Origin: Rana temporaria
Lineage: Eukaryota; Chordata; Amphibia; Anura; Ranidae
Assembly: GCF_905171775.1 (NCBI RefSeq)
Contig: NC_053499.1
Span: 29,379,026 to 29,443,025, forward strand
DNA: 64,000 nucleotides
Direction: 5' to 3'
In this document: in pieces, positions 33,527 to 45,404 of the stretch
Layout of the letters: every line of letters begins with the position of its first letter
How positions within the stretch are numbered: position 1 is the stretch's first letter
Program-made: the position numbers and the translations under genes
Notes under the pieces: model-generated
The model's database searches: none
What the model was told of the DNA's origin: nothing
What the model saw: only the letters and a program-made list of their open reading frames with translations

Positions 33527-33675
33527 CGAGTCTGCCCATTGTCCCGGCAAATCATTTTCTCCCGAGTATGACATCCAGGCATGGTTACGGTAGGCAGCTG
33601 GTGGCTGTGGAATGTAATAGCCGGTATATGTTGCGCGGTTCCCTGGGATGGCAAACACAGCAGGAACGGTATTAC
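33527..33675 (-). CDS. KIAA1549/KIAA1549L: Coding exon 5 in window, KIAA1549-family protein
   Basis: This 149-nt exon (2 nt plus 49 codons) has acceptor TTGCCTTGTCAG and donor GTAAGC. It encodes NTVPAVFAIPGNRATYTGYY, then PQPPAAYRNHAWMSYSGEND and LPGQWADS. The aromatic/proline-rich sequence with repeated tyrosines (YTGYY, AYRN, MSYSG) is characteristic of the distal tail of this family. The exon sits only about 235 bp from the right end of the nested hAT/DIRS insertion (26709-33292). That insertion lengthened the following intron to 9.8 kb without touching coding sequence. Confidence 0.93.
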
Positions 33676-34217
33676 CTGACAAGGCAAAGCAATCATTGAG
33701 GAAGATGGCAAATGTTTCATTCTTTTGTAGAAAAATACATTTAAACAAGTCATGTACACATTTGGAAAAGCTTCGAAAAGGCCTACTCTTAGTGAATGGG
33801 GTGAAGCAAAAAAAAAAATATCACTTTCCAAAAAAAATAAAAATACCCAATCATGTGCAAGGAAAATGAAAAAAATGGAAATCAGCACGGTTTCACCCTA
33901 TTGCAACATGCTCTTGAGCAACATACATTGAGCAAGATTCTGCTGGTTGAGCAGGGACAAGCCAAATTTTTATCCATGTATGGGCAGGCTGGTTGTACAC
34001 AAGTTGATCTATTAATGAACTTGTGTACAACCAGCCTGTTGAAAAAAAATTCTCTCAATCGGTGCAAGTAGTGCTAATGAGTGTATTCTGACAGCAGGGA
34101 ATCTTTCCACTGTAGAAATACAATAGCACAGTGGGAGGATTCCCCCATCCACATCAAGAATGTGGATGGGGAAATCAAATAATTTTCTTTTGCTCAATCA
34201 GCAAGTCAAACGGAAGA
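33676..34217. other. Intron sequence with a palindrome
   Basis: GGCTGGTTGTACACAAGTT at about 33988 and AACTTGTGTACAACCAGCC at about 34018 form a hairpin, probably the core of a small GTGTACA-type MITE spanning about 33905-34200. No exon. Confidence 0.45.
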
Positions 34218-35722
34218 AAAATAGGATTTTTAAAACAGCTTACTTGTAAAATCCTTTTCTTGGAGTACATCACGGGAAACAGAGCAGCCATAGCAATATT
34301 TGGGTTTACACCACCTATAGGTGATGGACACTGGTACAGGATGTCCCCCAATATATAACCCCTCCGATACAGGCAGCGGTGTATTTAGGTTTTGTGCTGA
34401 CCTAGGCCTGACTAAACTCGTTCACCTCCTAATTTAAATATGACCAACCCATTCCTGTCAAGGCCACAATGCTTGCTGTTTAAGACCCTCCTTGAAAATT
34501 TTGAGTGGGGACACTGGTTCTGAGAGCCTGGGTGGGCAATGGAGTCCCTTAATTTGCATAGATTTTCTCTCACTTCCTGTTGGGCTATGGGGCAGGAAGT
34601 GAAGGGAAATATCTGCAAAGGGACATGGATGGTAAATAATAAACTGACCGGGGCTATAACCCTCCCTTACTCTATCCAAAATGAAAAAAAAAAGTGTTGC
34701 CTATAGTTCTACTTTAGGCACAAATTTCTGATAATTTTATGGAGAGGACTAAGAAGATATAACCAATAGCACAGTGAGGAAGGGTTGTGGTCCAGGATGA
34801 TAGGACAGTCAAAAATAGAAGCACCGCCCCATAAGACTGGCGCTACACTAACAGGGGACTCTTTCCGTGCTGCCCTAGGCCTGGGCCTTGTTGGCCTAGG
34901 CCAGGATACAGCGCTGCATACAGGGAGTACCTCAGTTTTTGCAGCAAAGCAATATATGTATATATATATCCCAGTAAGTGGAGAGGGGCCTCTGTGTCTC
35001 GTGATGTACTCCAAGAAAAGGATTTTATAGGTAAGCTGTTATAAAAATCCTATTTTCTTTATCGTACATCAGAGCAGCCATAGTAATAACTATGTGGGAT
35101 GTCCCAAAGCAATGCCTTCTGAGGGGAGGGAGACACAAACCAAAGCAGGTTGCCATCAGACATGAGGAACTATACTGCTACCTGCAGCACACTCCGCCCA
35201 AAGGCGTCTTACATCCACCTGATGACATTTTGTGAATGTATGCACTAACGAACAAGTAGCGGCCTTGCAAATCTATGTCATAGAGGCTTGGTGATGCACC
35301 GCCCATGAAGCACTGACTGCCCTGGTAGAGTAGCGTTTTAGCTTGAAAAGGAGGAACCATTATTTCAAACCATAAGCCTGAATAATCACCTGACGAATCC
35401 ATTTTGAAAGAGTTGATTTCAACGCAGCCTGCCCTTCTTCTGGAAGCACAAATTTTGGCCTTTTTGGCACTTTGAATGGACCCGGTTGCATAGCCCCTTG
35501 ATCCTGCCAAGGACCTCCGACGAAGCTCTTCTTAGCACTTCAATAACAGTGACCAACACCTTAGACACTGGCGAAAAAACTGAGGTACTCCCTGTATGGG
35601 AGGGGTTATATAGAGGGGGACTTTGTGTCTTTTGAGTGCACCAGTGTCCATTCACCTATAGGTGGCGTATAACCACATAGTTATTACTACGGCAGCTCTG
35701 TGTCCCGTGATGTACGAAAAAT
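34218..35722 (-). mobile_element. Internally deleted DIRS derivative
   Basis: Same family as 27041-33042 but diverged. The left end, internal complementary region (about 34997-35100) and right terminal repeat are all present, while gag, RT and most of the recombinase are gone. The remaining recombinase C-terminal stretch (about 35175-35520) aligns to 27570-27880 but is frame-disrupted. It joins directly to the right-end leader at about 35545. It is interrupted by the hAT-like element at 34374-34916. Confidence 0.85.
34374..34916. mobile_element. hAT-type element inside the DIRS derivative
   Basis: Ends CAGCGGTGTATTTAGG and CCAGGATACAGCGCTG are imperfect inverted repeats. The 8-bp flanks GATACAGG (34366-34373) and CATACAGG (34917-34924) match at 7 of 8. 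The uninterrupted equivalent sequence exists in the other DIRS copy at about 27185-27215, confirming the boundaries. Confidence 0.9.
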
Positions 35723-36536
35723 AAATCATTAGTATATGGCAAATCTTAGTAAAAAACTGATGTTTAGAAGACTGACTTATCCCCCTAGAATGTTTCAGTT
35801 AGAGGGTATTTGAAAGCACTTAGCATTATCCACAGTTTAAATAATATATAAAAAATGATTTTAAAAAAATCTATATAATATTCACACCAAACCGTTATAG
35901 TTTCCTTTTAAACTTTTCTGCTAAACCTGTAAACTGATATCGTTATGCTTTATTTGTTATTGCATTTTGTATTTTTTTCTGTAATTCTCATTTTCTTTAT
36001 CTAGTTCTTGGAAAATCCGACAGCTTTGATTCGGCTAATCCAGTCTGGCCCCGTTGCCTGCCAAGCAAGCACAGAAAACAACTTGATGTACCAGTGTGCA
36101 GGACCCACATTTCAGCCTGGCAGATAATTCGGATTCCTCTAATTGATTAGCCTTTTTTGTTACAGACAGTTCAGTGGGTCTTTGTTTATGTATAAACAGT
36201 ACGGAGCAGCATATGGGTCACCCAGGAATTATCTTGTATAGGTTACCATTATCATCTGTTGCAAACAGTAGCTCAGCTAATGAGAAGTAATCTCTTAGGG
36301 GCGACTAGCAGACGGTGTTGATCGCAGACGGATTTGGACATGGTAAGAACATAAAAAAATAAATACTAAGAATGTCTTAGTGGATGGCTCTTGCCATCAT
36401 AAGCAATGTAGGTCACAGGTGTCACTTATAGGATATGCGTACGCCCACAAATGTAAATGGTGTTCAAATCACACATGTAAAGTATCGCCACGATTGTCAG
36501 AGTGAGAGCAATAATGCTAACACCAGACCTCCACTG
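35723..36536. other. Intron sequence, apparently unique
   Basis: AT-rich sequence with no recognised repeat or exon. Confidence 0.4.
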
Positions 36537-36539
36537 TAA

Positions 36540-36927
36540 GGCCCCTTTTCACACTGGGGAGGTGGGTGCGTCGGCGGTAAAGTGCCGCTATTTTTAGCAG
36601 CGCTTTAGCGTTAATTTTGCGGCGCTATTCGGCCACTAGCGGGGCGCTTTTACCCCCCACTGACAACCGATAAAGGGTTCAAACCACTGCAAAGCGCTGC
36701 TGCAGCGGTGCTTTGCTGGCGGTATAGCCGCGGTGCCCATTGATTTCAATGGGCAGGAGCGGTGGAGGAGCTCCTTCACCGCTCCAAAGATTCTGCTAGC
36801 ACCGCTCCAGTGTGAAAGCCCTCAGGGCTTCCACACTGGAGAGACTGCAGCGGCTCTTTCAGGGCGCTTTGCAGGCAATATTTTTAGCATTATAGCGCCT
36901 GCAAAGTGCCTCAGTGTGAAAGGGGTC
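36540..36927. mobile_element. TAA-flanked MITE with CCCCTTTTCACACTGGGG ends
   Basis: Ends GGCCCCTTTTCACACTGG and CAGTGTGAAAGGGGTC are inverted. TAA lies on each side (36537-36539 and 36928-36930). The interior is rich in GCGGCGCT/AGCGCCGC-type words and a central CACCGCTCC/GGAGCGGTG pair. The right TAA is also the left TAA of the next element. Confidence 0.85.
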
Positions 36928-36930
36928 TAA

Positions 36931-37367
36931 TGCCGAGTACACACGATCATTTTTCGTCATGAAAAAAAACAACGTTTTTAAAATGTCATTTAAAATGATT
37001 GTGTGTAGGCAAAAACAACGTTTTAAACCCGCGCATGCTCAGAAGCAAGTTATGAGATGGGAGCGCTCGCTCTGGTAAAACTACCGTTCGTAATGGAGTA
37101 AGCACATTCATCACGCTGTAACAGACAGAAAAGCGCGAATCGTCTTTTACTAACACGGAATCAGCTAAAGCAGCCCAAAGGCGAATGGAACTTCCCCTTT
37201 ATAGTGCCGTCGTACGTGTTGTACGTCACCGCGCTTTGTTCATCATTTTTTTAAAACGATGGTGTGTGGGCAATGTCGCTTTTAATGATGAAGTTGGAAA
37301 AACTTTTTTTTGGACATGCTGAAAAAAGATTTTTTTCATGCCGAAAAATTATCGTGTGTACGCGGCA
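36931..37367. mobile_element. TAA-flanked MITE, GTACACACGATC family, copy 3
   Basis: Ends TGCCGAGTACACACGATC and ATCGTGTGTACGCGGCA, with TAA flanks (36928-36930 and 37368-37370). It abuts the preceding MITE through one shared TAA. Confidence 0.85.
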
Positions 37368-37655
37368 TAACTCTAACCTGGTAACCATTAAAAAATGTTA
37401 AAGCGTCGCCTAAGGAGATTTTTAGTTAACGTAGTTTGTCGCCATTCCATGAGTGTGCGCAATTTCAAAGCATGACATTTTACATATCTATTTACTCAGT
37501 GTTACATCATCTTTTACATTATACAACATTTCCGTGTTTTTTTTATTCATGAAAGTGTATTTTTCCCCAAAAAATGCATTTCAAAAACTACCGCGCAAAT
37601 ACCGTGTGCCATAAAATATTGCAACAATCAATATTTTATTCTTTAGGGTCTCTGC

Positions 37656-37713
<58 letters not shown>

Positions 37714-37947
37714 GTTTGGGGATTCTAAGTAATTTTCGAGACAAAAATATGGATTCAAAGGGTTAAAGTTTATACGTAGACTTGTTTTTAGGTTGGAATT
37801 TTCCGTTAAACCCTTATTGGTGTCCCTTTGTGATTTTTTGATACTTGAATGTACAGTATATACACCTGATTCATTTTATACAGGCTGATACATTTGGGTC
37901 CCTGGGGACTGACAACCTTGAATATGCTTAACACCCCAAGTACCTAC
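37368..37947. other. Intron with an AT microsatellite
   Basis: Contains a (TA)n run at about 37660-37711 and otherwise unassigned AT-rich sequence next to the micro-exon. Confidence 0.6.
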
Positions 37948-38012
37948 CTGGACTTTGCTCATTCCCGCTGGGCTCCGGCACTCTGTTCTTGTTGGTCATG
38001 TCTGATGTGGAT
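37948..38012 (-). CDS. KIAA1549/KIAA1549L: Coding exon 4 in window, KIAA1549-family protein
   Basis: A 65-nt micro-exon with acceptor TTTAAACAG and donor GTAGGT. With split codons at both ends it encodes (R)STSDMTNKNRVPEPSGNEQSP(G). Phases fit both neighbours: AG|A gives arginine with the 40.3-kb exon, and G|GT gives glycine with the 33.6-kb exon. The serine/threonine and proline rich peptide is the least constrained part of the tail and looks shorter here than in the mammalian proteins as I remember them. That could reflect a skipped or lost exon in the 4.3-kb downstream intron, but the phases are compatible without one. Confidence 0.85.
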
Positions 38013-38221
38013 CTGTTTAAATAATAACAAACCAATACTGTCATACACACCGTATTAAAAATAAAAAGTGTTAATTCTAATCAATTAGTATTTAATTTTT
38101 TTTTTGCATTTGGAAAAATCCTATATATACAGTATACACATACAGACTCGCCAACTGTTCTCAGGGCTTTTTTTCTGCAGAAACGCAGAGGAACACAGTT
38201 CCGGAACCTCCAGCAATGAAT

Positions 38222-38916
38222 GGGGCAGATCCACAAAGATCTGGCGTACTTTCAAATTTCCTGCGTCGTATCTTTGGTTTGAATCCTCAAACCAAGATAC
38301 GACGACATCTGGGTACGATCCGACAGGCGTACGGCTTCGTACGCCTTCGGATCGTAGATGCAATACTTCGGCGTCCGCTGGGTGGAGTTCTCGTTGTTTT
38401 CCGCGTCGAGTATGCAAATTAGCTATTTCCGACGATCCACGAATGGACGCGCGGCCGTCGCATTCTCTTACGTGGTCTCTAGTCGGCTTTTTCCGGCGTA
38501 TAGTTAAAGCTGCTTTTTCGTGGCGTATAGTTAGACTTGCTATGTTAAGTATGGCCGTCGTTCCCGCGTTTAATTTGAATATTTTTTTTTCGTATGTGTA
38601 AGTTGTCCGTGAATCGCGGGATGGACGTAATTTACGTCCAAGTCTAAACAATGACGTCCTTGCACAATGCACGGCGGGAAATTTAGGGGCAGCGCATGCG
38701 CAGTACGTTCGGCGCGGGGACACGCTTCATTTAAATGAAACACGCCCCCCTACTCGCCGATTTGAATTAGGCGCCGTTACGGCGCGAGAGATACACTACG
38801 CCGCCGTAACTTACGGCGCAAATTCTTTGTGGATTCAAAGCGACAACAAGTAAGTTACAGCGGCGTAGCGTATCTCACATACGCTGCGCCCATGCAATTC
38901 TTTCTGGATCTGCCCC
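38222..38916. mobile_element. CpG-rich Harbinger-like MITE, copy 3
   Basis: Ends GGGGCAGATCCACAAAGA and GGATCTGCCCC. AAT lies at 38219-38221 and 38917-38919. It inserted just inside another element whose end CAGGGCTTTTTTTCTGCAG starts at about 38162. Confidence 0.85.
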
Positions 38917-38929
38917 AATGTATGTAATG

Positions 38930-39310
38930 ACAAGGAGTGCTGGGGTGTGTTGGAGGGTCTATTGATGCTTGCTGCTGGGGGATCTATTGTCACTGGAGGG
39001 GGTCTTCTGTTGCTGAGTAGATCTATTGTTGCTAGTGGGGGGGTCTTATGTTTCTAGGGGGAGCTAATCTTGCTGGGAGGGATCCACTGTTGAACGAGAA
39101 GTCTATGGTTGCTGCCTCCTGGAGGGTCTATTGATGCAGTCTGCTGGGACATCTGTTGTCGCTCCCGGGGGTCTATTGTTGCTGGGGGTGGTATTTTGTT
39201 GTGTGGGGGCTCTATTTTTGCTGGGTGAGGTCTATCATTGCTGGAGGAGTCTACTGTTGCTGGGGTAGGGTTTATTGTTGCTCACTGCAGGGGATCTATT
39301 TTACTGTCTT
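38930..39310. repeat. Degenerate GGGTCTATTGTTGCTGGG repeat
   Basis: About a dozen imperfect units related to GTCTATTGTTGCTGGGGG at 20-40 bp spacing, typical of an old minisatellite. Confidence 0.65.
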
Positions 39311-40274
39311 TCTTTGTTATCATTAACAAATTCCATGCAAATCACTAAGTAGCAAAAATAATACTTGGTTCTGTATTCTCTAAAATGGGCGGTACAGGGA
39401 GGCCGGTAGGAGGTGGAACCAAGGAGTCGATAGGAGGTGGAACAAAATTTTTGTTAGGAGCCCCATTAGGGGGCTTTGGTGAAAAATCAGGGATTGAAAC
39501 AGGGGGAATCTGCGCCACACCGGGTGATTAGGGTGTGCCCGGGCACAACTGGCACACCCATGGTGAATTGAGTCATAAAACCAACGGAAGAAGTTGTGAT
39601 CCTGACTATAAACAGGACCCTCTAAGGCTGGGTTTACTCTAGCTGCAGCCATGGCTCACAGCAGGGGTCTGATGCGCCCCTGTACACCTTTTCAGAAGCA
39701 AATCTGAACATTTTGGGCTGAATTTGCACTTGAAACAGAGCCAAGGATACACAGGACCCTTTTTCCAGTGGGCTCCGCAGCCACCCAAGGGGGGGGTGTG
39801 AACCCGCTTCATTGAGAGCCGGTCGCTTGCCTTGCAAATTGAATGAGGGGAAACCCTCATCCCATTTGCATCAGTGTGTAAAGTAACCTAAAATTATCCA
39901 CTGTACACAAAATGACCACTAGGTGGCAGAAGAGTAATACAAAATCAGCAAGTGCAGCTGTGCAAAGGTGCCAATTAAAATGCGGAATATCATTCTAAAC
40001 CATGATTGCAGTGCTTGAATTGCTTCACTCGGCACCTGCTGTAGATGCCTTCTTCAGTAAAACAGCATGTAATAAAAAAAAATGTCTTGCCCAAACATAC
40101 ACTTTAAGTAGTAAGGTGTCTAAGGATAGGTGATATTTAAGTGGTATGGATTCTTATGGTGAACATTTGCTTTTAAAAAACAAAAGTAAGTAATCTGAAA
40201 CATTTGTTCTTTTACCCAATCTTTTCTTTTTTAATCAAGGTCAGATAGATAATAAACACACTAGTGTAATATAC
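39311..40274. other. Intron sequence, unassigned
   Basis: Contains a short GGTAGGAGGTGGAAC duplication at about 39403-39443. No exon between 38012 and 40275 is needed by the phases. Confidence 0.4.
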
Positions 40275-40372
40275 CTCCTTAATGAAGGGACAGCCACAGG
40301 ACCTGTCCTCGGTGGTACCGGTGGTGGAGGAGAGCCCATAGCCATTTCAGGGAGTTGGGAAAACCGGTATGT
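40275..40372 (-). CDS. KIAA1549/KIAA1549L: Coding exon 3 in window, KIAA1549-family protein
   Basis: This 98-nt exon (32 codons plus 2 nt) lies between the acceptor TTCCAACAG and a GTATAT donor at 40269-40274. It reads TYRFSQLPEMAMGSPPPPVP then PRTGPVAVPSLR. The segment PPPVPPRTG contains a PxxPxR pattern, a class II SH3-ligand type motif; binding is inference only. The trailing AG joins the first A of the next exon to make an arginine codon. The donor GTATAT is weaker than the GTRAG donors of neighbouring exons but has a correct GT. Confidence 0.9.
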
Positions 40373-40653
40373 CTGTTGGAACAAGAAAACATTGAAACAT
40401 TAATGTATTAGGATGTTAGCCCAACAAAATGACTGTCCTTCCAGTTAATCAACAAAAAAAGAAAGAAATCAACCCAAAGTGATCTCCCAATAAAATGTGG
40501 AGACTTGTGGTCCTAAAAACCCAACTGGCTTCTTCTATGTTTTAGGGAGTCCTGTCACAAGATCTGCCTTCCATTGTTCCTGGCCTGGTTTCTTCTGTTG
40601 TGGGTATTCTCATTCTCCAGGGGTGTTCCCACTCTATTACATTACATTACATA

Positions 40654-41097
40654 CTGTGTTTCCACAAAAATAAGCCCGGGTCTTATATTAATTTTGGCAA
40701 CAAAAGACACAGTAGGGCTTATTTTCAGGGTAGGTATTATCATGTAATGTGCTGTCTGCTCTTCCGACAGGAATCCCCAGTGTGAACGGAGTTAAAATGC
40801 TTGTAAAATCCTATAATCCACTGCAATATAAGCCCTAGTTTGTATAATCCACGCTATTACAGTAGTATATAATGTACAATGTGTGTGTTTCTGTAATATA
40901 AGTGTGCCAAATACCTTCGTTATAGCGTCGCTCTGCGCTTCTGTGACCTGCCAGAGCTCTCTTCCCCGCAATTATATTACAGAAACACACACGATGTACA
41001 ATATATACTACTGTAATAGCGTGGATTATACAAACTAGGGCTTATATTGCAGCCCTCCCGGAAAATAACGCTAGGTCTTATTTTCAGGGAAACACAG
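40654..41097. mobile_element. TA-flanked palindromic MITE (mariner-like target)
   Basis: Ends CTGTGTTTCCACAAAAATAA and TTATTTTCAGGGAAACACAG are inverted, with TA on both sides (40652-40653 and 41098-41099). The inner arms TATAATCCACGCTATTACAG and complement (about 40843 and 41014) make a second hairpin. Confidence 0.8.
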
Positions 41098-41271
41098 TAT
41101 AACATTACATAGGGTAAAGACTAAGTCCACCTTTGAGAAACATATTAATAAATACTTGTATATCTGCAGGAAAAAAGTGCACTTATTTTTGCAAATCAAT
41201 CCGCAAAGCAGTGCAACCGCCATCTATGGATGCTGGATTTAATGCTAGACTTGTGTTCCATTGAGAACTAA

Positions 41272-41967
41272 GGGCCAGATCCACGAAAGAATTACGCCTG
41301 CGTATCTCTTGATATGCCGTGTAATTTCAAATTTTGCGTGTCGTATCTTTGATTTGTATCTACAAAACAAGATACGACGGCATCTCGGATGGATCCGACA
41401 GGCGTACGTCTTCGTACGCCGTCGGATCTTAGGTGCAATTTTTTGGCGGCCGCTAGGTGGCGTTTCCGTCAAATTCCATGTCGAGTATGCAAATTAGCTA
41501 GTTACGGCGATCCACGAATGTACGTCTGGCGCATTTTTTTACGTCGTTTGTGTTCGGCTTTTTCCAGCGTATAGTTAAACCTGCTATTATGAGGCGTACT
41601 CAATGTTAAGTATGGCTGTGGTTCCCGCCCCGCATTTTGAATTTTTTACGTTGTTTGCGTAAATCGTTCGCAAATAGGGATTTGCGTAGAATGACGTCAC
41701 CGTCTTAAACATTGCCTTGTTCCGGTTTCATTTCGAGCATGCGCACTGGGATACCCCCACGGACGGCGCATGCGCAGTTAAAAAAAAACTTTGTTTACGT
41801 CGGGTCACGACGTATTTACATAAAACACGCCCCCATCACAGAGATTTGAATGCCGCGCCATTACGCCGCCAAAGATTCGAAAAAAAAAGATAAGTTACGG
41901 CGGCGTAGTGTATCTTAGATACGCTACGCCCGGCGGATTATTGCGCCGATGTACGTGAATCTACCCC
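41272..41967. mobile_element. CpG-rich Harbinger-like MITE, copy 4
   Basis: Ends GGGCCAGATCCACGAAAG and GTGAATCTACCCC, with TAA at 41269-41271 and 41968-41970. Closest in content to copy 1 (both have CGAGCATGCGCACTGGGATA and GGTCACGACGTATTTACATA). Confidence 0.85.
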
Positions 41968-42364
41968 TAAAAGTCCATCTGCCATGGTGGCAGATGGGAC
42001 CTCTATGTTGTAATTTAATAATTCACAGATCTCTATGAATGAATGCCACAGCTACGCAGGTGAAGCAATGTCAGTTTCAAAAGTGACAGCTGCTGAAGAG
42101 GAGAAGAACCTCTACATGTCACAGGTAGGTGGCAGTGTTGGGGGTTCCTTTTGCACCATTTTACCTTCTAAATACGAGTGTATCATGTAGCAAAAGGTGG
42201 AGTTAGCCTTTAAACATCAGAGAGGGACAGTGGAAATAGCCTATAATGGTCACAGCCAGCATGCTGACCCAGAAGTTCAAGCACAGGGAAAATACTCCAT
42301 TAAGTGGTTCACTTCTAGTATATACCAAAATCAGAATTTTCATTTCATTTTCAACAAATTTTAA

Positions 42365-42785
42365 AGCAGAAATCAAGCTTTTTTTTAAAAAGTCAGCAGC
42401 TGCAAACACTGTAGCTGCTGACTTTTAATAAGCACACTTACCTGTCCAGGGTGCCCACGATGTCGGCCCCCCGAGGCCGATCCGTCCATCGGATCGGGTG
42501 TCGGCACCGCCATTCGAACTAAGGGAAGCAGGCAGTGGAGACTTGCGGCTTCACTGCCCGTTTCCTACTGCGCATGCGCAAGTCGCACGCCGCTTTGTGA
42601 ATGGCCGGTTGTCTTTTGGGACACACACAGGACAAGAAATAAGCTAGCTGCGCTATAGGAGGTGGCAGATTAGGAAAACTGCCTAGCAACAGCCAATTCT
42701 GGTAAGTATAAAAAAATATATATATATTTTTTCAAATTTTTAGGAGCTTTTTTTTTTTCTTTTTTTTTTAGGGTGGACCTCTGCT
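42365..42785. mobile_element. TTAA-flanked MITE, copy 3
   Basis: Ends AGCAGAAATCAAGC and GGTGGACCTCTGCT with TTAA at 42361-42364 and 42786-42789. An internal palindrome GTCAGCAGCTGCAAACACTG...GTAGCTGCTGAC is at 42392-42423. Confidence 0.65.
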
Positions 42786-42883
42786 TTAACAAACAGCTTT
42801 TGCTGCAGTATTCAGCCTCAATCCAGATGTTTGTCCAGCAGTACTTTTTTCTGCTGCTAGTCTGATGGCCAACATCATTCAAC

Positions 42884-43570
42884 TAGACATGTGCCCTGCC
42901 AATAAATTTTGTTTGTTTTCGTTTCATTCATTTTTTTTTTTTTGGATATTCAAAAATAATACAAATTCGGAAATTCAAAAATTCGGAATTCGTAAGTTCA
43001 AAAATTTGGAAATTCAAAAACTCACAATTTGTAAATTTGAAAATTCGTAAATTAGTACAGTCGAAATTCCGAAAATAAGGAAAAAAATCCAAAAATTACA
43101 AATAACGAAAATCCAAAAATTACAAATAGCTAGCTAATAATATAATAACTATTAAATTCTAGGTATTGGAATTTCCTTTCAAATTTGTCTGTTAGTGAAT
43201 GTAACAAATACAAATTTATCTGAAGTTACGAATTGTCCAAAAAAAGGAATGCTGCATCTAAACAAATGGAATGAAACTAAATAATAATAAGTAATACGTT
43301 TATTATTATTATTGTTATTTATTATTATTAATTTGTTACGTTCCATTTGTTCAGATATGGCATTCGTTATTAAGGATAATTCGTAACTGTGGATAAATTT
43401 GTATTCGTTACGTTCACTAACAGCCAAATTTGAAAGGAAATTCCAATACTTATAATTTAATAGTTAGTAATAGTTAAATTATTATTAGTTTATTATTTCA
43501 GATTTTAGAGATTTTTGTTCTTATTTTTAGATTTTAGTTTTTTTAAATTTTCGGATTTTCATTCTTATCA
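42884..43570. repeat. AT-rich repeat with TAGACATGTGC end and long inverted repeat
   Basis: Starts TAGACATGTGC like the element at 57975-59002 and contains AATTCG/CGAATT-type words. Arms GGAATTTCCTTTCAAATTTG (about 43170) and AAATTTGAAAGGAAATTCC (about 43426) form an inverted repeat. The right end was not found. Confidence 0.55.
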
Positions 43571-43701
43571 TTCTTCAGTATATGGAATATTGGATCTTTG
43601 AAGCAGGGGGAGATCTTTGTACCTCGGAAACCTGTTTATCTGTTTCATATTGTCATTCTTGTTATGAAGGAACACCAGTATTAAAAGATTTTGGACTCTC
43701 A

Positions 43702-44436
43702 GCGCCAGATTCTCGTAGATCGACGTATTTCTGTGCGGGCGTAACATATCCTATTTACGTTACGCCTCCGCAACTTAGACGGGCAAGTGCTGTATTCTCA
43801 AAGCACTTGCTCCGTAAGTTGCGGCGGCGTAGCGTAAATAGGCCGTTGTAAGCCCGCCTAATTCAAATTTGGAACAGGGGGGCGTGTTGTATGTAAATAA
43901 CTTGTGACCCAACGTGGAAATTGTGCGCCGTCCGTGGAATATCCCAGTGTGCATTGCTCCAAAGTACGCCGCAAGGACGTATTGGTTTCGACGTGAACGT
44001 AAATAACGCCCAGCCCCATTCACAGACGACTTACGCAAACAACGTAAAATATTCAAAATTTGACGCGGGAACGACGTCCATACTTAACATTGGTATGCCG
44101 CCTGTACGCCACCATATAGCAGGGGTAACTTTACGCCGGGAAAAGCCTAACATAAACAGTGTATCTGTACTGCGTCGGCCGGGCGTACGTTCGTGAATTC
44201 GCGTATCTAGCTGATTTACATATTTCTAGGCGTAAATCAGCGTACACGCCCCTAGCGGCCAGCGTAAATATGCAGTTAAGATCCGACGGCGTAACAGACT
44301 TACGCCGGTCGGATCTAATAGAAATCTATGCGTAACTGATTCTAAGAATCAGGCACATAGATACGACCGCCCAGACTGAGAGATACGACGGCGTATCTGG
44401 AGATACGCCGTCGTATCTCCTTTGAGAATCTGGGCC
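43702..44436. mobile_element. CpG-rich Harbinger-like MITE, copy 5 (variant subfamily, opposite orientation)
   Basis: Ends GCGCCAGATTCTCGTAGA and GAGAATCTGGGCC, with TCA on both sides (43699-43701 and 44437-44439). It contains TACTTAACATTG/GACGCGGGAACGACG family blocks in reverse order relative to copies 1-4. Confidence 0.82.
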
Positions 44437-44439
44437 TCA

Positions 44440-45395
44440 GTTCTTTGGTCTCATGCTCTCATTGGACTTTTTACAAAGCAATAAAAACCTGGTAGGGATT
44501 CTAACCCTCTTACATTTTTGAGGTAGAAAGAGGAATATGTTCACCGGGAAGAGACTGCTGAGGACATTTGGGAAAACCTTTGGTCATGCAGGTCTATCAG
44601 GTTGATAGTATGTATATCTACTGCTGACCAGACGGTGGAGACTACGAGATCATTGGAATACTCGCCAAAGCACCTTTGTAGTCCACTCAAGACATCTGTT
44701 GCCAGGCAAAAGCTTCTTCAGATCCATGCGCCCCGATTATGGTATGTTCTGTTAAAACTCATTTTAGTGTGTATAACTTGTAAAATGTGTCAACCCAACC
44801 TAACTTATCTCTGAAACCAAATAAATTCACCACTTCCATCAAACCAGAAATAGCAGTATCGGAGAAAACTCACAAGTCCCTGTAAGTAATGCTCTTGACC
44901 AAATATGTCCCATGAGCTTGGTTCCCCTTTCAGAAGCCTCTCTAGGGAGAACCAAGCTCCTAGGTCATGTTAGATCTACCAAAAACTACAGTATGTAGTA
45001 CCATGGCATGTCTGGTTGGAGACAAATCAAATGCATAGTTTGGGTAGGTCTTCCTATTACATCGTTTTGGTAAATCTAAAAGGATCTTTTTGTCCTTGGT
45101 CATTGCCAGAGCCAAGTGAGATTTCCTCTACCCTAATCCATCACAGCACTATGTCTACTACTAAACTTTTACCATCAATCCACCCAAAACACACTTAAAT
45201 CCACACAAGTCCATACTTTCACACACTTGTCTAAGCACCACCACTTTAGTGTCCAAAAAGATAGAGCACTTCCAAAGCCATAAGTAATTGTAAGTATTTG
45301 AATTAAGAAAAAGTCATTGAATAAAGCATCCCTTATAAAATAAAAGAATGTGTGGCATGATGAGTATGTCAGGGCTGGGCTCAGCTTTCACTTTT
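44440..45395. other. Intron sequence, unassigned
   Basis: No exon or repeat recognised within the 10.5-kb intron. Confidence 0.35.
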
Positions 45396-45404
45396 CAGTG
45401 CTCA

